Source of the DNA: Cladorrhinum sp. PSN259
Lineage: Eukaryota; Ascomycota; Sordariomycetes; Sordariales; Podosporaceae
Assembly: GCA_033725935.1 (NCBI GenBank)
Contig: MU867123.1
Location: forward strand, 62,001-126,000
Reading direction: 5' to 3'
Length of the DNA stretch: 64,000 nucleotides
Shown here in pieces: positions 1 through 11,297 of the stretch; position 1 is the first letter of the stretch, and every line of letters begins with the position of its first letter. Under the pieces are notes generated by a model. It was not told the origin of the DNA. It made no database searches and saw only the letters and a program-made list of their open reading frames with translations. The translations under genes and the position numbers were made by a program.

Positions 1-2414
1 CCCTGGCTTATGCTTTCGACGCTTTGCTCTCCAACGAGTTCACCGGACAGCACATCCCGTGTGTTGGACCCAACTTGGTTCCCAGCGGCCCTGGATATGA
101 CGGTTCGTCTCCCCAGTCTTGCGCTGGTGTTGTCGGTGCCACTCCGGGCAAGAACTTCCTCACCGGTGATGAGTACCTCCACGGTTTGCACTACAGCGCC
201 AACCACATCTGGAGAAACTTTGGTATCATCTGGGGCATGTGGCTTTTCAACGTCTGCATCACCATCTTCTTCACCACCCGCTGGAGAGCTGCTTCCGAGG
301 GCGGTCCTTCCCTCCTGATCCCCCGCGAGAACGCCAAGAAGGCCCTCGGCGGTGCCAGAACCGGCAGAGACGAGGAGGCCCAGTACGACGACAAGAACGG
401 CGTCGGCAGCCAGAGCGAGTCTGATGAGACCATCGTCGGCAAGGGAGAGGATGGTGTCATTGGTGCCAAGAAGGACGCCGGTGAAGCTGACCTCATTCGC
501 AACACTTCGGTTTTCACCTGGAAGAACCTCTGCTACACGGTCGATACCCCTACCGGTCCCCGCCAGCTTCTTGACAACGTTCAGGGTTGGGTCAAGCCAG
601 GCATGTTGGGTGCTCTCATGGGTTCCTCCGGCGCCGGAAAGACGACTCTCCTCGATGTTCTTGCTCAGCGAAAGACTGAAGGTACCATCAAGGGCAGCAT
701 CATGGTCGACGGTCGCGATCTGCCCGTCTCCTTCCAACGATCCGCCGGTTACTGCGAGCAGCTTGACGTCCACGAGCCCTACGCGACCGTCCGCGAAGCC
801 CTCGAGTTCTCTGCCCTCCTCCGCCAGCCCCGTGATGTCCCCCGCGCCGACAAGATCAAGTACGTCAACACCATCATCGACCTCCTGGAACTCCACGATC
901 TCGCCGACACCCTCATCGGCAAGGTCGGCGCCGGTCTGTCAGTTGAGCAGCGCAAGCGCGTGACCATTGGCGTTGAGCTCGTCGCCAAGCCTTCCATCCT
1001 CATCTTCCTCGACGAGCCCACCTCGGGTCTCGACGGCCAGTCCGCCTACAACACGGTCCGTTTCCTCCGCAAGCTGGCCGATGTGGGCCAGGCCGTCCTC
1101 GTCACCATCCATCAGCCCTCGGCCCAGCTCTTTGCCCAGTTCGACACCCTCCTCCTACTTCAGCGCGGCGGCAAGACGGTCTACTTTGGCGACATCGGCG
1201 ACAACGCAGCCACCATCAAGGATTACTTTGCCCGCTATGGGGCCCCCTGCCCCAAGGAAGCCAACCCGGCCGAGCATATGATTGACGTCGTGTCCGGTGA
1301 TCTCTCTCATGGCCGCGACTGGAACCAGATCTGGCTCGAGTCCCCCGAGCACGCCAACGTCGTCCGGGAGCTCGACTCCATCATCGCCGAAGCGGCCGCC
1401 AAGCCTGCAGGCTACGTCGACGACGGCCAGGAGTTCGCCATGCCCCTCTGGGAGCAGGCCAAGATCGTCACGCAACGCATGAACGTCGCCCTCTACCGCA
1501 ACAGGGACTACGTCAACAACAAGGTCATGCTGCACATTATCGCCGCCCTCTTCAACGGCTTCTCCTTCTGGATGATCGGCGACGCCGTTTCTGATCTGCA
1601 AATGATCCTCTTCAGCGTCTTCCAGTTCGTGTTCGTGGCGCCCGGTGTCATTGCCCAGCTCCAGCCCCTCTTCATCGACCGCCGCGACATCTTTGAGGCC
1701 CGCGAGAAGAAGAGCAAGATGTATTCTTGGGTTGCTTTCGTTACCGGCCTCATCACTTCCGAGATCCCTTACCTCATGTTCTGCGGCGTCATTTATTATT
1801 GCTGCTGGTACTACACCGCCGGTCTACCCAAGAACTCGAACCGCGCCGGCGCCACCCTGTTTACCATGCTAATGTACGAGTTCATCTACACGGGCATGGG
1901 TCAGTTTATCGCCGCTTACGCTCCCAACGCCGTTTTTGCCTCCCTTGCCAACCCCTTCGTGATTGGAACTCTGATCTCCTTCTGCGGTGTTCTGGTGCCC
2001 TACGCGCAGATCAACGTCTTCTGGAGATACTGGATTTATTACCTCAATCCGTTCAACTACGTAATGGGCGCCATGCTGACGTTTACGACCTGGGCCTGGG
2101 AGATCAACTGCAAGCCGCACGAGTTTGCAATCTTCAACCCCCCCGAGGGGCAAACCTGCGGAGCGTACCTGGATGCTTACCTCAACGGGAACGGTACCGG
2201 TTCTGGTGCAAATCTCATCAACCCTATGGCCACAGAGAGCTGCAAGGTCTGCTCTTACAAGACTGGAAGCGATTACCTCCGGACGATTGCCATCAAGGAG
2301 TACATGTACGGGTGGAGGGACGCGGGGATTGTCGTCATCTTTGTGATCAGTGGGTACGCCATGGTTTATGCGCTCATGAAGTTGAGGACCAAGACTAGCA
2401 AGAAGGCTGAGTAA
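1..2414 (+). CDS. PDR-type ABC transporter (ABCG), C-terminal half, 5' truncated by window
   Basis: The reading frame is open from the window edge (first complete codon at base 3) to TAA at 2412-2414, giving 803 visible residues. No start is present, so the gene begins upstream. The visible part is the second half of a pleiotropic drug resistance pump. After an extracellular loop and a transmembrane helix comes a second nucleotide-binding domain with Walker A GSSGAGKTT (about residue 207), the fungal PDR-style signature LSVEQRKRVTIGVEL (about 312), Walker B ILIFLDEPTSGLDG (about 335) and the H-loop VTIHQPS. The second membrane domain follows, with about six helices and a Cys-containing extracellular loop before the last one. 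Members of this family export xenobiotics, azoles or lipids at the plasma membrane; the substrate cannot be told from sequence. AATAAA overlaps the stop region at about 2413 and may be a polyadenylation signal. Confidence 0.95.
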   Translation, partial: LAYAFDALLSNEFTGQHIPCVGPNLVPSGPGYDGSSPQSCAGVVGATPGKNFLTGDEYLHGLHYSANHIWRNFGIIWGMWLFNVCITIFFTTRWRAASEGGPSLLIPRENAKKALGGARTGRDEEAQYDDKNGVGSQSESDETIVGKGEDGVIGAKKDAGEADLIRNTSVFTWKNLCYTVDTPTGPRQLLDNVQGWVKPGMLGALMGSSGAGKTTLLDVLAQRKTEGTIKGSIMVDGRDLPVSFQRSAGYCEQLDVHEPYATVREALEFSALLRQPRDVPRADKIKYVNTIIDLLELHDLADTLIGKVGAGLSVEQRKRVTIGVELVAKPSILIFLDEPTSGLDGQSAYNTVRFLRKLADVGQAVLVTIHQPSAQLFAQFDTLLLLQRGGKTVYFGDIGDNAATIKDYFARYGAPCPKEANPAEHMIDVVSGDLSHGRDWNQIWLESPEHANVVRELDSIIAEAAAKPAGYVDDGQEFAMPLWEQAKIVTQRMNVALYRNRDYVNNKVMLHIIAALFNGFSFWMIGDAVSDLQMILFSVFQFVFVAPGVIAQLQPLFIDRRDIFEAREKKSKMYSWVAFVTGLITSEIPYLMFCGVIYYCCWYYTAGLPKNSNRAGATLFTMLMYEFIYTGMGQFIAAYAPNAVFASLANPFVIGTLISFCGVLVPYAQINVFWRYWIYYLNPFNYVMGAMLTFTTWAWEINCKPHEFAIFNPPEGQTCGAYLDAYLNGNGTGSGANLINPMATESCKVCSYKTGSDYLRTIAIKEYMYGWRDAGIVVIFVISGYAMVYALMKLRTKTSKKAE

Positions 2415-4112
2415 TAAAATCTATTTTTTCTTTTTCTTTCATTATTCATTTTTATCATGCCTGTTGGCATAGCATTGCATTGCATTATTTGGATCACAGA
2501 CACAGCATATATAGATTAGGGTGTGCGGGTTTGCATGTATATACTAGGGACGGTTTTTTTTTTTTTCCTTTCTACTTTTTCTATTTTATGGTTATTTATA
2601 CCCTCTTATTTTACTCTATTAATTCTGCAAACTGATCGTCCCAAAAACCTGTTTTCCCCTCCTGTGCCTATTGTCTTTTATGTCTTTTTTTCCAAGAATG
2701 GTTTTGTTTATACGTTGCCACGCGAAGATGATATTCCTGAAGACATGACCCTGAGCAGATATACATCATCAACAAACGCAAGGACTGGCTGGTCAATGCA
2801 ATTTCATTCTTCCATACATCCCAGTGGCAAACTGGATGTCTTACAAAGGGCGGAAAGTTAAAAAAGAAGCTTAATCAGGCAGGCGAAAACACTACCCGAC
2901 AATCTATCACCTTCCTCCCTCGTGGTGGTTCAATGCAAAATTCTCACCCAATCGTACCATCATTCCGGGGCACACCGCACATCTCGCCCCGGGGAGGCGA
3001 TGAGCTTAGCTGACTGTAGTGATCCTTCAGAATCCACCGCAATGGCAGTCTCACAGATCAGCAGTCCCCATAGTATAAATTTTCGCCGGGAGTTTTGTGA
3101 GACATACTAAAACAAAAACGAGGCGCCAGTCCAAAATAGGGCTGCGTAGCGAAGATCTACATTGCGGAGAGGGTAAGATTTCTTAGTCAGGATGGAGTTA
3201 CTAATCCAGCATACCATGGATGAAACCTCACCTCCCTACGCGGTAGTTGACATGCAGATTGTATACGAGAATTGTGAATTAACATCTCCGGTCGAAAACT
3301 ACCATCCTTCGAGGTTTAGAAGACTGCATGATTGTCAGTCAGCTCGAGCTGAGACGTCCCGTGATCGATAATTGGCCACTCTACGCGCATCGAGCAATGA
3401 AACCCTGTTCCAAGGTCAACATACCATCTCACCTCTCTTTATACACCTAGAAAGTAAAACTTCCCAAAACAGCCTGAAAACCTTCCTCGTAAATTGCTCA
3501 TATCATGGTTGAGATGTGTTGCAGCAAGTGAGATTGTGGTGATTTAGGCATCTGAATCAAAATGAAGCTCTTTACCTTATGTGTCCAAGCAGCTTACATG
3601 TCTATCATTGATGTCATTTCTGTGACTAAGGTATACATGCTCTTACTAATAACGGTATTTCAGAGCTAACAACTCAGGCGATACTCAGTTTAACACGTTT
3701 TGGGTCGCTGTAGCCGACTGAAACGAGGCGTAGAGTGTGCAATGACAGCCCGACAAAAGGATCTACACCAGTCGAGCCCAGTAGTAGACGCTGAGTAAAG
3801 CTCCACCCTGCTCGGTCAGCTTCTCACTTCACCATGGAGCCACTTAGTTCATTCGCAGCTCACCGGTCTCTGAGTTGACCCACAAGTGATGCTTCCCAAA
3901 TTGCAACATCAATCTTTGAGATGTTGAGACTCTCACCGCTAGAGTCTAAGGCAACGAGATAACACTTTGAGGGACAACAGATTGGCAAATTCGAGTATAA
4001 ATGTAGCCCTCCGTCCTCTCCTCAGATCCCCTTTCTCATCATCCAACAGCTCAGACAGATCATCTCAACAGCTTTCTTCAAAGACCAACTTCAAAAACAA
4101 ACATTCTTCAAC
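2415..4112. other. Intergenic, no gene recognised
   Basis: About 1.7 kb with T-rich tracts near 2545-2700 and only short, unconvincing open frames. The right end holds the promoter of the small secreted protein that follows. I see no repeat or RNA gene. Confidence 0.6.
3996..4002 (+). promoter_or_regulatory. TATA box of the small secreted protein gene
   Basis: TATAAAT lies about 111 bp upstream of the ATG at 4113, followed by a pyrimidine-rich leader (4010-4080) as is common for strongly expressed fungal genes. The position fits a core promoter; there is no transcript evidence. Confidence 0.55.
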
Positions 4113-4620
4113 ATGTTCGCCCAGACCTTCATCATCTCCCTCGTCCTCGGCCTCGCCGCTGCGACTCCCATCTCCGAGTTCTCTTCCCCCGTCGTCAACC
4201 TCGAGGCCAACAAGCTGATTGCTCGTTCTGCTTGCGCCGCTGCCGGTGTTGTCAATGGACAGTGCGGCCGCTACTACAGCTCTACCGGCTGCAATGACCA
4301 GATTGGTTCCATTGATCCTGGTGTATGCTCTCCTCCCACGCTCCCACATGAGTCAAGTTTACAAAAAGTTTGGGCCTGCGATAACTGACATGTTTTACTA
4401 CCAGAGCTGCACCGGAACCTGCTACAACAGCAACACAAACATCAAGAGCTTGAAGGCAGTCGGCGACGGCACCTACGGCACCAACTGCGTCCTGTACTCT
4501 GGCTTCGACTGCCAGGGTGCCAACCAGATCGGCGAGACTGGAAATTCAATCACCGGCGGCGGAAAGTGCTACTCCAACGGCAACGGCGGCAACAGCTTCC
4601 GCTGCTGGCGCAAGTGCTAA
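4113..4620 (+). CDS. Small secreted cysteine-rich protein (effector-like candidate)
   Basis: Two exons, 4113-4322 and 4405-4620, are joined across an 82-bp intron (GTATGC to CCAG, branch-like CTGAC at 4385-4389). They encode 141 aa. A clear signal peptide (MFAQTFIISLVLGLAAA) is followed by a short pro-like stretch ending KLIAR, which could be a processing site. The mature part of about 103 aa has 10 cysteines, enough for five disulfides, and is rich in Gly, Asn and Ser, with a segment LYSGFDCQG and a Cys-rich end FRCWRKC. The LYSG..C pattern is loosely like small secreted beta/gamma-crystallin-type fungal proteins, but I do not recognise a named family. Size, secretion and Cys content fit a secreted effector, antimicrobial or structural protein; function is unknown. 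Confidence 0.85.
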
Positions 4621-7198
4621 ATGGTTTTGAGAGACTAAAAGGCTTTCCCACTTTCTCAAAACTCAGACTTGGATTGTTTTGCAAGACTGGTCCCCATGGA
4701 TGAAGAAGATTCAAAAAGAGCTGAATGTTTGTACACGTACATTGGAGCTATAGAGTTATGGATTAAAACGAGATAGATAGTTTGCATTGTCAATATCAGG
4801 ATTATCTACCCAGCTTTCAAAACTGTCTTTGTTGGTGGCCAGGAGAAAATGTCTAAAGTGGGATACTGCTACCTGTATGAGCTTTTTTTTCCGGTATACG
4901 ACGACCATTGTTAGATTGATAGGACCTCTGCAAGCGAAACCTAAAGGGGTTAATCCAGCTTCCCAGAGACTGAAAAGCAATGGGTAGGACTCAGGGCAAG
5001 GAACTCCTGCCACAGCACGACCGCCGTTGTCAGAAGAGTCATAATAGCACCAAGGTTATGAATATGATATTCATCTGTCTGTATCCCTTTCATTCTCTAT
5101 GGTATTGACGTCGCTTTGTCTAAAATTGGGGGCGATTGAGTCACACAATCCTCGCGATAGAAAATGCCTTACCTTGCCGCTTCCTCTCGTCTAAAAGCGG
5201 CAGAGGAGGACCGCCGCTCTGCCTGGACGGCACTGGGCCTTCCAGAATTATCACTATCCTTGTAAGCATTAGCCACAGCAACGCGGCATACTACAAGCCC
5301 GTCTCATTGGTCAACAAAATCGAAAGCCGAGTTTACTGAACCACACAGGAATCAGCATATATGTATTGAAACTCATCAGCCACCACACCCTCGCGGCCCG
5401 GCCCCCAACTCGGAGATCCCGATTTCGGACGGCGGGAAAGCCGTTTCTTGGGTCTACATAGCTCTTCTAGACCCCGAGAGGAACCCCCCGATGTCTCAGA
5501 TAACAGATCAATTTTGCCATGATTGCAAGTGTCCTCCGAGTCCAATGTGAAACACGTAGCTGAATTGCTGCATCTCACATTCCAGTATCAGACAATACAT
5601 GTACATCATCGAATGTGCACGAGGTTCGAAAAGCCCAGTGCATTTGTATGAAAACAATCCTGTTGAACTGGCCTGAGGCTTGATGCAAGGCAACAAAAGC
5701 AGTTAGAAGGCATCATCACAGCAGGCTGCGCAGCTCTCCAAGGCTCCTGTGCAGTTCGATAGTTTTATGGGCTTGGCACCAACTTCATGCCTAGAGAATA
5801 TCATGATAACTGCAACTTGCAACTCTTACTGGCCAGTTCTGCGTGGCTCCAGTAAACATAATCTTTGGAAAGGGCATTTTCTCGCCTAGCAAACATTGAT
5901 GGACATGTCGTGCAGCTAGCTAGAACGTCACCTTGTGATACCAAACCACAAAGCAGCCAGCCACCAAACACAACGGGAGCTCCGCATCCAAGAACTCCGA
6001 AGCTTTGCATGCAAAGGAAGCTACTACGCAAACTTGCTACGGAGCAAATCCTTTCAAGTTTAACGGGGGCTCCCAGTTACAGTTATCACTGCAAGCACGG
6101 TCAGTCATAGGTCGAGTGAGTACAAGAGCAATCAGTAATTTCCATCCTTCTGTTACATAATTCCCGCGAATCGGCCGCCCCCATAGAAGCCTCCTCCTTG
6201 GGAACATGAAGCTTTTCAGTGCAAAATCAAGATATACCCGAAGGCGGTATGAGTGTTACAAAAAAACCTAAACTCCTTATTTGACTCAAACATTTGATGC
6301 GGCTCGGTCGGATCAAGCGGACCAATCCTATCCAGAAGTAGATTCTTCTCGGGGAAGGCAGAAACCCAAATCTAAATCCGTCAAATCCTTCTCGGCATAT
6401 GAGACAGGGTTTTTTTCTTTCTCTTTCTTTCTTTTCTGTCTGTCCCAATTTGGATATCTGATTCTCGAAATGAGCCCAAAATTGGTATCCATGTTCAGTT
6501 GCTGCCGATAAAGAGGTATACAGTGCCTGTTTAGTTTGCAAAGGAAAAACAAAATAAAAAATATAATTGCAGGTTTGGGACTAGAAACCATGGCTTTCAG
6601 CCTTGATGAGACGGCTCAGGCTACGCATGACTCCTCACATACATATCACTCTCTGAGGCGTCTGCAGAGGATTTGTGACTGTTAGGTCAGGTAGTTGTGG
6701 TAGAAGGATGCATTTCTGTGTTTGTAATACAATGCTCGTCGTCATCGTTCCTCCAGTCGTCATCGTGAGGCTTGATGCGACAGCTGGGCCGTTCGCCGCA
6801 ATAATTCTCTCAGCCACGAGATGCCTTGCCTCAAACATTGAATCATGCATTACCTTCTTTCAGACCCCACCTGGTCCTGATTGTGGTCTTGTGTTGATAG
6901 GACTTCTAGCAGGAGCCTTGTTGGTGGTCACGGTGAGCCCAAATCCCGTCAACATGACGCTGTCACTTCATCCCATAAATGAAGTCTTCTCCCGCGTGCC
7001 TTCCCTTCATGTCCCCATTGATATGTTTGTGACTACAGTGACTTACCGCTGTTACTTCCCTAGTCACCGGTCACGGGTTGCTTTCGATAACAGAGAAAGC
7101 TCCACGTCTATCTGCATCAGCACTTCTTCTATATCTGCCAGCTGCTTCAAACCTTCTCACTATACCCAAAACCCTCCACCTCTCATCATACAGCCAAA
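4621..7198. other. Intergenic, no gene recognised
   Basis: About 2.6 kb without a convincing coding frame on either strand. A frame near 6675-7259 overlaps the P450 start but lacks coding character. No tRNA, repeat or transposon remnant was seen. Confidence 0.6.
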
Positions 7199-8873
7199 AT
7201 GTCACAACAGAGCTGTCTTCCTTCCTCGACCCCTTGGCCTGACCTCGGACTCGGCCTGAGTGTCGGTGCACTCGACATTCCCGACCCAGTAACAAAGCCC
7301 CTCCCGTATCTCATCACAGCCATCCTGCTCTTCTCTCTCCTCTACTCGTTACAAATACCTAGACGGCGCGACACTCTCCCCCATCTCAACCCCAGACGTC
7401 TCTTTGAGTTCACCGACTCTCGCGCTAAGGCATACTTTGCGGCCAACTCCCGCGAACTCGTCCGTGGCTGGTTCGAAAAGAACCCCGACAGGCCGGTACG
7501 AGTCATTGCCGATGTTGGCGAAACGATTCTTCTTCCTGCACGATTAGCAAATGAGATGAAGAATGACGAACGACTAAGCTTCCCCAAGTTCGTCTACAAC
7601 GTAAGTACTCCTCAAGCCCTCCTCAAGCCCTGTCAGGTCAGCCCAGTCACAGTTTCCTAACCTATCCATCTCATAGACATTCCACGCCCAACTTCCTGGC
7701 TTCGATGGGTTCAGAGAAAGCACCTCGGACTCGCATATCGTTGCAGCGGTCCTCTTGAACGATCTGACCAAGCACCTGAACAAGGTCACCCAGCCCATCT
7801 CGGAGGAAACCGGTCTTGCCCTCGAGGAGCTTTTGGGTGGAACAAAGGAATGGCAATCCGTCTCGCCACGAAGGTTGGTCCTCTCGCTCATCTCTCGCAT
7901 CTCGTCGCGAGTCTTTCTTGGAGAGGAACTCTGCCGGAACAAGGAATGGCTCGACGTGACATGCAATTACGCCGTCGACACCATGAAGGCGGCCGAAGAG
8001 CTCCGACTGTGGCCTGCCCCTCTCCGCAGATTCGTACATTGGTTCCTTCCTTCCTGTCAGCGATCGCGGGCGCATGCCAAGGAAACCCGCCGGATCATCG
8101 GCCCTGTTCTGGAAAAAAGACGGGCAATGAAGGCCGGAGGAGAGGATTTAGGGTTTGACGATGCACTCGAATGGCTCGAGAGGGAAGCAAAAGGCAGACC
8201 CTATGATCCCGCAGCGGCTCAACTCATCATCAGCGCCCTTGCAATCCACACAACCTCAGATCTACTGATGCAGGTCTTGTGCGACGTGGTACAGCATCCC
8301 GAGATCTTGCAACCTCTTCGGGACGAGATGGCGGCTGCTCTGCGGGACGGGGGCTGGAGAAAGACGTCACTTTACAACATGAAGCTACTGGACAGCGTCA
8401 TCAAAGAGAGTCAGCGGGTGAAGCCATTGGGGTTGGTGTCGATGCGACGCGTGGCGACCGAGGATGTCACGCTGTCGGACGGCACCTTCATCCCCAAGGA
8501 TACCACGATTGGGGTTTCTGCACAGCGCATGTGGGATTCGTCAGTGTACCCATCTGCAGACGAGTGGGACGGGTACCGCTTCCTCAAGATGCGCGCAGTT
8601 CCAGGCAGGGAAAATGCAGCGCAATTGGTGACGACGAGTCCAGACCACCTCGGATTCGGCCACGGAAAGCACTCCTGCCCTGGAAGGTTCTTTGCTGCAA
8701 ACGAAGTCAAGATCGCCCTGGTGCACCTACTGCTCAAGTATGACTGGCGCCTTCCCAAAGGAGGTGTCATGCCCAGGACCCAGAGTTTTGGGTTTCGGAT
8801 GTGGGTCGACCCTGCAGTAACGATGGAATACCGGAGAAGGGACGACTTTGTGGCTGCCGGACTTGACCTGTAG
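7199..8873 (+). CDS. Cytochrome P450 monooxygenase (microsomal, ent-kaurene-oxidase-like group)
   Basis: Two exons, 7199-7600 and 7677-8873, flank a 76-bp intron (GTAAGT to CATAG) and encode 532 aa, a normal length for a fungal P450. An N-terminal hydrophobic segment (LPYLITAILLFSLLYSL, about residues 37-53) should anchor it in the ER membrane. The K-helix ExxR is ESQR at about residue 378. The haem-binding loop is FGHGKHSCPGRFF with the axial Cys at about residue 468. The I-helix reads ALAIHTTS instead of the classic AGxDT, a form seen in fungal P450s related to gibberellin-pathway ent-kaurene oxidase (CYP503-like); this points to a terpenoid or other lipophilic substrate but does not fix it. 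No terpene synthase or other biosynthetic core gene is in the window, so a pathway cannot be assigned. Confidence 0.92.
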
Positions 8874-9110
8874 ATTCCCAGGTATTATTTTCTTCTAATT
8901 TTCATTTTTGACTCGGAATTGGAATTTTTTTTGAGATGTGATGCTGCATTTTGACTGGCTCCCTTTGTGACCGGTAGTGTTTTTTTTCTGAGTGGGAGCG
9001 TGCACAGACCACATTTTGCAATTTTCACTTTTTTCCTTTGACAACACAACAGCAACATCGCACCATGGATGCACGCACTTTGAACGGCCGCCACCACAGA
9101 CACATGCAGA

Positions 9111-10853
9111 ATGTCCAAAGTTGTCCCTGCGTCATCCCTGCTGCGGTATGGTTGGCGGAGACCGTCGCGGATCGTCGAGCGGATCGTCGAGCGACGCCCC
9201 GAGCCCCTCCCATCTGCCCATGCATCTGGAAGTTGGCCCATGACTCCCGTCAGGATCCTCGCGCGAATCCCCGACCACGTCGGGCCCGTCGGTCATGGTC
9301 ATTATGAGGCCCATATAACGAGAAAAGGTGAACATTTCGATCCCCAAATATGCAATTGCGGAATAGTTCTCAAAAATGTTGAAGAGCTCGAGGAGCACTG
9401 GAGGCGCCGCCGACTCCAAGGCTTCCCGTGTGACCCGACGCATCTCACAGTCAAGGACTACAATCGCCAGGGTCTTAGGAAAGGGTTCAGGGTCGTGGAC
9501 CAGCTGACCAATCCTAGCTATTCCTGGCTGGCGGTTCAAGAAAAAGACCTTACTCCGGTCGACACGATAGAGCTGGCCGACGTTGAGCAAGAGGTTCTGG
9601 ACCACCCCCTAGTCGACCTCCCAGACATGAGCGGCCAAGAAGGCTATGACTCGGATCGCCACGCCTTGATTTGCAGCTACTCGGCCATCGAGGGCCGACC
9701 AAACACCTTTTACGTTCCTGGAGAACCACCGCTCTTCGTCCTGCGCCCCGGTAGCATTTCAAAGGAAGTGCCGCTTGAGGTTGCGCCCGCCCCACCGGTG
9801 TCTCTTATCCGCGACGAGATTTTTGGTCCAGCAATTCGCACCTGGGACCCAGTTTTCCGTTCTCTGGAAATCATGAACCCAGACTTTCGCTTTGACGATA
9901 TAGACATCATGGCCGATGCCCCTGTAATCAAAAACCTCGCCGCTTGGGCCTATGGCAGACCCGCGAAACCGGTTCGCTTCGCGGTGCGCCTTGTCCACGA
10001 TACGCTCATCCTAACCTACTCCATGGAGGAACTTCCCAAGATGTTGGGTCCAAGGCCTAAGTTGGAAGATTTCGTCATGCGCGGCACCGGCCGTAGTTTA
10101 GGAGTCGCATTCGAGCGCGTGGTCACGCGTTTCCCAGCCGGAAGTGGGCTGGAAGACACTGATGAGTCTGGACATTTCCGCCTAATCCGTAGTCGCCTGG
10201 GCCCCTTTGCTTGTGCAATCCGGTCAGAGGCCGACGCCGCGTATTACGACGATTTCGAATATCCTGAGCACCTTGAAGAGCCCAAGTTGCCCAAATCACC
10301 ACCACCACGTGCTACCAAATCCGGCGGTGCGACAGCAATTCGTCGAGGTAGAATCATTCCCCAGAGCGACATTGCCGAGGTCAAGACCATTCGTGCCGAG
10401 AGTCAAGATGAGACCGACCTTGAAGACATTACTTCTTGGCCCAACGCTTATGACTACTTGGCGACTACATATTGGACTCGTCCATCGCACATGATCTCTG
10501 CGCGGTTCGTCAGGCCCATGCACGGCGATAATGCCATCTTTCACCATATCCAAATCATTGATTGTCAGCTCACGCGAGACATTTGGCAAAAAAAGTGGTA
10601 CGTCCAGGGGACCCATCGGCGACTGGTTAGCCTGATCAAGAGAATTCGAGACGCGGTGGCGAGGCGGCCGCACAAGGAGTGCACTTTGATCGTCACACCG
10701 CACGCCTTTTACGGCACGGATCACGATCATCAAAAGATTGTCTTGTTTGATCGAAACCCCGCCACCACTGAGAGGTTCATTAGCGAGGAAGACATAAAGA
10801 AATACTGGTATCAGAGGGCTCCTTCAAAATACAGCAACAAGAGAAGGAGATGA
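9111..10853 (+). CDS. Fungal protein of unknown function (family often misnamed geranylgeranyl pyrophosphate synthetase)
   Basis: A single uninterrupted frame of 580 aa. The conserved part starts after about residue 60; an in-frame ATG at 9240 could be the true start, and the first 45 residues hold a short tandem repeat (RIVERIVERR). A CNCG...H stretch near residue 80 resembles half a zinc finger. The central block, with FGPAIRTWDPVFRSLEIM, then GRPAKPVRFAVRLVHDTLIL, then HFRLIRSRLGPFACAIRSEAD, matches a large ascomycete family often labelled geranylgeranyl pyrophosphate synthetase in databases, although none of the aspartate-rich prenyl-synthase motifs is present. I therefore do not propose prenyl chemistry. 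The C-terminus is basic (KYSNKRRR), possibly nuclear. The 41-bp repeat copy A begins about nine bases after its stop. Confidence 0.8.
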   Translation: MSKVVPASSLLRYGWRRPSRIVERIVERRPEPLPSAHASGSWPMTPVRILARIPDHVGPVGHGHYEAHITRKGEHFDPQICNCGIVLKNVEELEEHWRRRRLQGFPCDPTHLTVKDYNRQGLRKGFRVVDQLTNPSYSWLAVQEKDLTPVDTIELADVEQEVLDHPLVDLPDMSGQEGYDSDRHALICSYSAIEGRPNTFYVPGEPPLFVLRPGSISKEVPLEVAPAPPVSLIRDEIFGPAIRTWDPVFRSLEIMNPDFRFDDIDIMADAPVIKNLAAWAYGRPAKPVRFAVRLVHDTLILTYSMEELPKMLGPRPKLEDFVMRGTGRSLGVAFERVVTRFPAGSGLEDTDESGHFRLIRSRLGPFACAIRSEADAAYYDDFEYPEHLEEPKLPKSPPPRATKSGGATAIRRGRIIPQSDIAEVKTIRAESQDETDLEDITSWPNAYDYLATTYWTRPSHMISARFVRPMHGDNAIFHHIQIIDCQLTRDIWQKKWYVQGTHRRLVSLIKRIRDAVARRPHKECTLIVTPHAFYGTDHDHQKIVLFDRNPATTERFISEEDIKKYWYQRAPSKYSNKRRR

Positions 10854-10861
10854 GCGTTACA

Positions 10862-10902
10862 ATGGGGGCAAGCCCCCAAACCCCCGTCCTCGCTTCGCTC
10901 GA
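10862..10902 (+). repeat. 41-bp G/C-rich inverted repeat, copy A
   Basis: This segment is identical, in reverse complement, to 12968-13008. It contains a small hairpin (GGGGGCAAGCCCCC), a run AAACCCCCG and a palindromic TCGCTTCGCT-type end. It lies directly after the stop of the gene ending at 10853, in the sense orientation of that gene. Confidence 0.9.
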
Positions 10903-11297
10903 TTTTGTTTGTTACTGGGTTATAAAGGTTCTTTTTCATGCATATAGCCAAATTGAACGACATCACCAGCATCTTTTTTCCTGGAATTTGAATTTTAGGA
11001 GGATCACCAACTATGTACTATTCAACAGAGCACAAAGTTGCCGTCATCTGTAGATTATAAAATAAAACTATTCTTCTTACAAACAATCTAAACATTGGGA
11101 ACTGTTCAAGTGTTTCTTTATATGTATTGTGATTTGTTGATACAAGATGACATTGAATAGGACGGGCATATTCTACCCTACCGAAAACCAGCACCACGCC
11201 AACCTAACCTAACCCCAAGACTCCGCCCCAAAGATAAACATAAAACAAAAATATATAGTGTAGAAAACGGTAAAAAGAGTAAAGAGAGTGATGAATT

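Noticed and set aside
11201..11216. Telomere-like AACCTAACCTAACCCC
   Set aside because: Only two loose units in a gene's 3' flank; no array and no subtelomeric context.
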